Shown here piece after piece: positions 33,485 through 33,637 of a DNA stretch of 33,637 nt. The position numbers and the translations under genes were made by a program. The notes beneath the pieces were generated by a model, which saw nothing but the letters and a program-made list of their open reading frames with translations, made no database searches and was not told where the DNA came from. Source of the DNA: Candidatus Nitrosocosmicus agrestis (GTDB taxonomy: Archaea; Thermoproteota; Nitrososphaeria; Nitrososphaerales; Nitrososphaeraceae); NCBI RefSeq assembly GCF_008389435.1, contig NZ_VUYS01000027.1, forward strand, positions 1 to 33,637, read 5' to 3'. The stretch's first letter is position 1; every line of letters begins with the position of its first letter.

Positions 33485-33637
33485 ATGAATAATAAAGGCA
33501 TGGTGAGAAAATTCGGCTCTGTTCAGTTAACAGGTTTTATCTTTTTGTTATGATAGTCGGCAAATAACCGTAGCCAATTCTGTACATGCTTTAACTTACA
33601 ATTCTTTAACCTGCACGGAAAATAATCATCAAAGTTT
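33485..33637 (+). pseudogene. Start of a secreted-protein gene, frameshifted and cut by the window end
   Basis: ATG 33485 gives MNNKGMVRKFGSVQLTGFIFLL, then stops. One frame over, the DNA continues VANSVHALTYNSLTCTENN and is open to the window end. Together these form a typical signal peptide with cleavage after VHA, as in the FxLYD-like protein at 7353 (which has SSVHA). A frameshift near 33545-33560 is the simplest explanation; a sequencing indel is possible. The mature domain lies outside the window. Confidence 0.4.

Noticed and set aside
1-33637. CRISPR arrays, insertion sequences, integrase or rRNA genes
   Set aside because: No regularly spaced repeats, transposase or recombinase motifs, terminal repeats or rRNA segments were seen on either strand.

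Overview
The window looks like a stretch of chromosome from an ammonia-oxidising thaumarchaeon (Nitrososphaerales, most like Nitrosocosmicus). The evidence is the strongly AT-rich DNA, many TTG starts with a TATA box about 27 nt upstream (leaderless transcripts), many secreted Asn/Ser-rich proteins, tiny zinc-ribbon proteins, a cupredoxin, a DUF7521/winged-helix pair and archaeal-type HflX, GNAT and Nfo. The lineage is an inference: no ammonia oxidation gene or rRNA lies here.

Layout. 1-9000: the tail of an Hsp20 chaperone, a universal stress protein, decayed coding traces, a secreted/membrane gene pair, a DUF7521-HTH operon, a cupredoxin, OsmC, DUF72, and a secreted FxLYD-like protein. Two promoters here carry the same palindromic operator (ATTCYCA-N5-TGAGAAT) at the same distance from the inferred transcription start, one on each side of the HTH operon. 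9000-10760: small membrane proteins and the decayed last gene of the next operon.

10765-18843 (minus strand): a compact six-gene operon, hyfB-C-E-F-G-I-like, for a membrane-bound complex related to group 4 [NiFe] hydrogenases and complex I. The large subunit lacks all four Ni-Fe cysteines, so it should be an energy-converting-hydrogenase-related (Ehr) complex and not a hydrogenase. The small subunit keeps its N2-type cluster ligands and has an N-terminal ferredoxin domain with ligands for exactly one [4Fe-4S] cluster. A winged-helix regulator is divergently encoded at 19146, and an SD-led 30-codon ORF lies between them.

19761-25630: two tiny zinc-binding proteins, a cupin, a CorA transporter, a zinc-ribbon protein, HflX, a GNAT acetyltransferase and a small membrane protein. 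25925-28800: a winged-helix protein, then a 376-aa membrane protein with a duplicated Asp/His motif under a palindrome-controlled promoter, then a radical SAM/SPASM gene broken by four lesions. 28800-32400 is nearly gene-free, apart from a winged-helix-like ORF, tRNA-Ser(GGA) with a 13-nt intron, a 54-aa C2H2 zinc-finger protein and a 22-nt palindrome. The window closes with endonuclease IV (nfo) and a frameshifted secreted-protein start.
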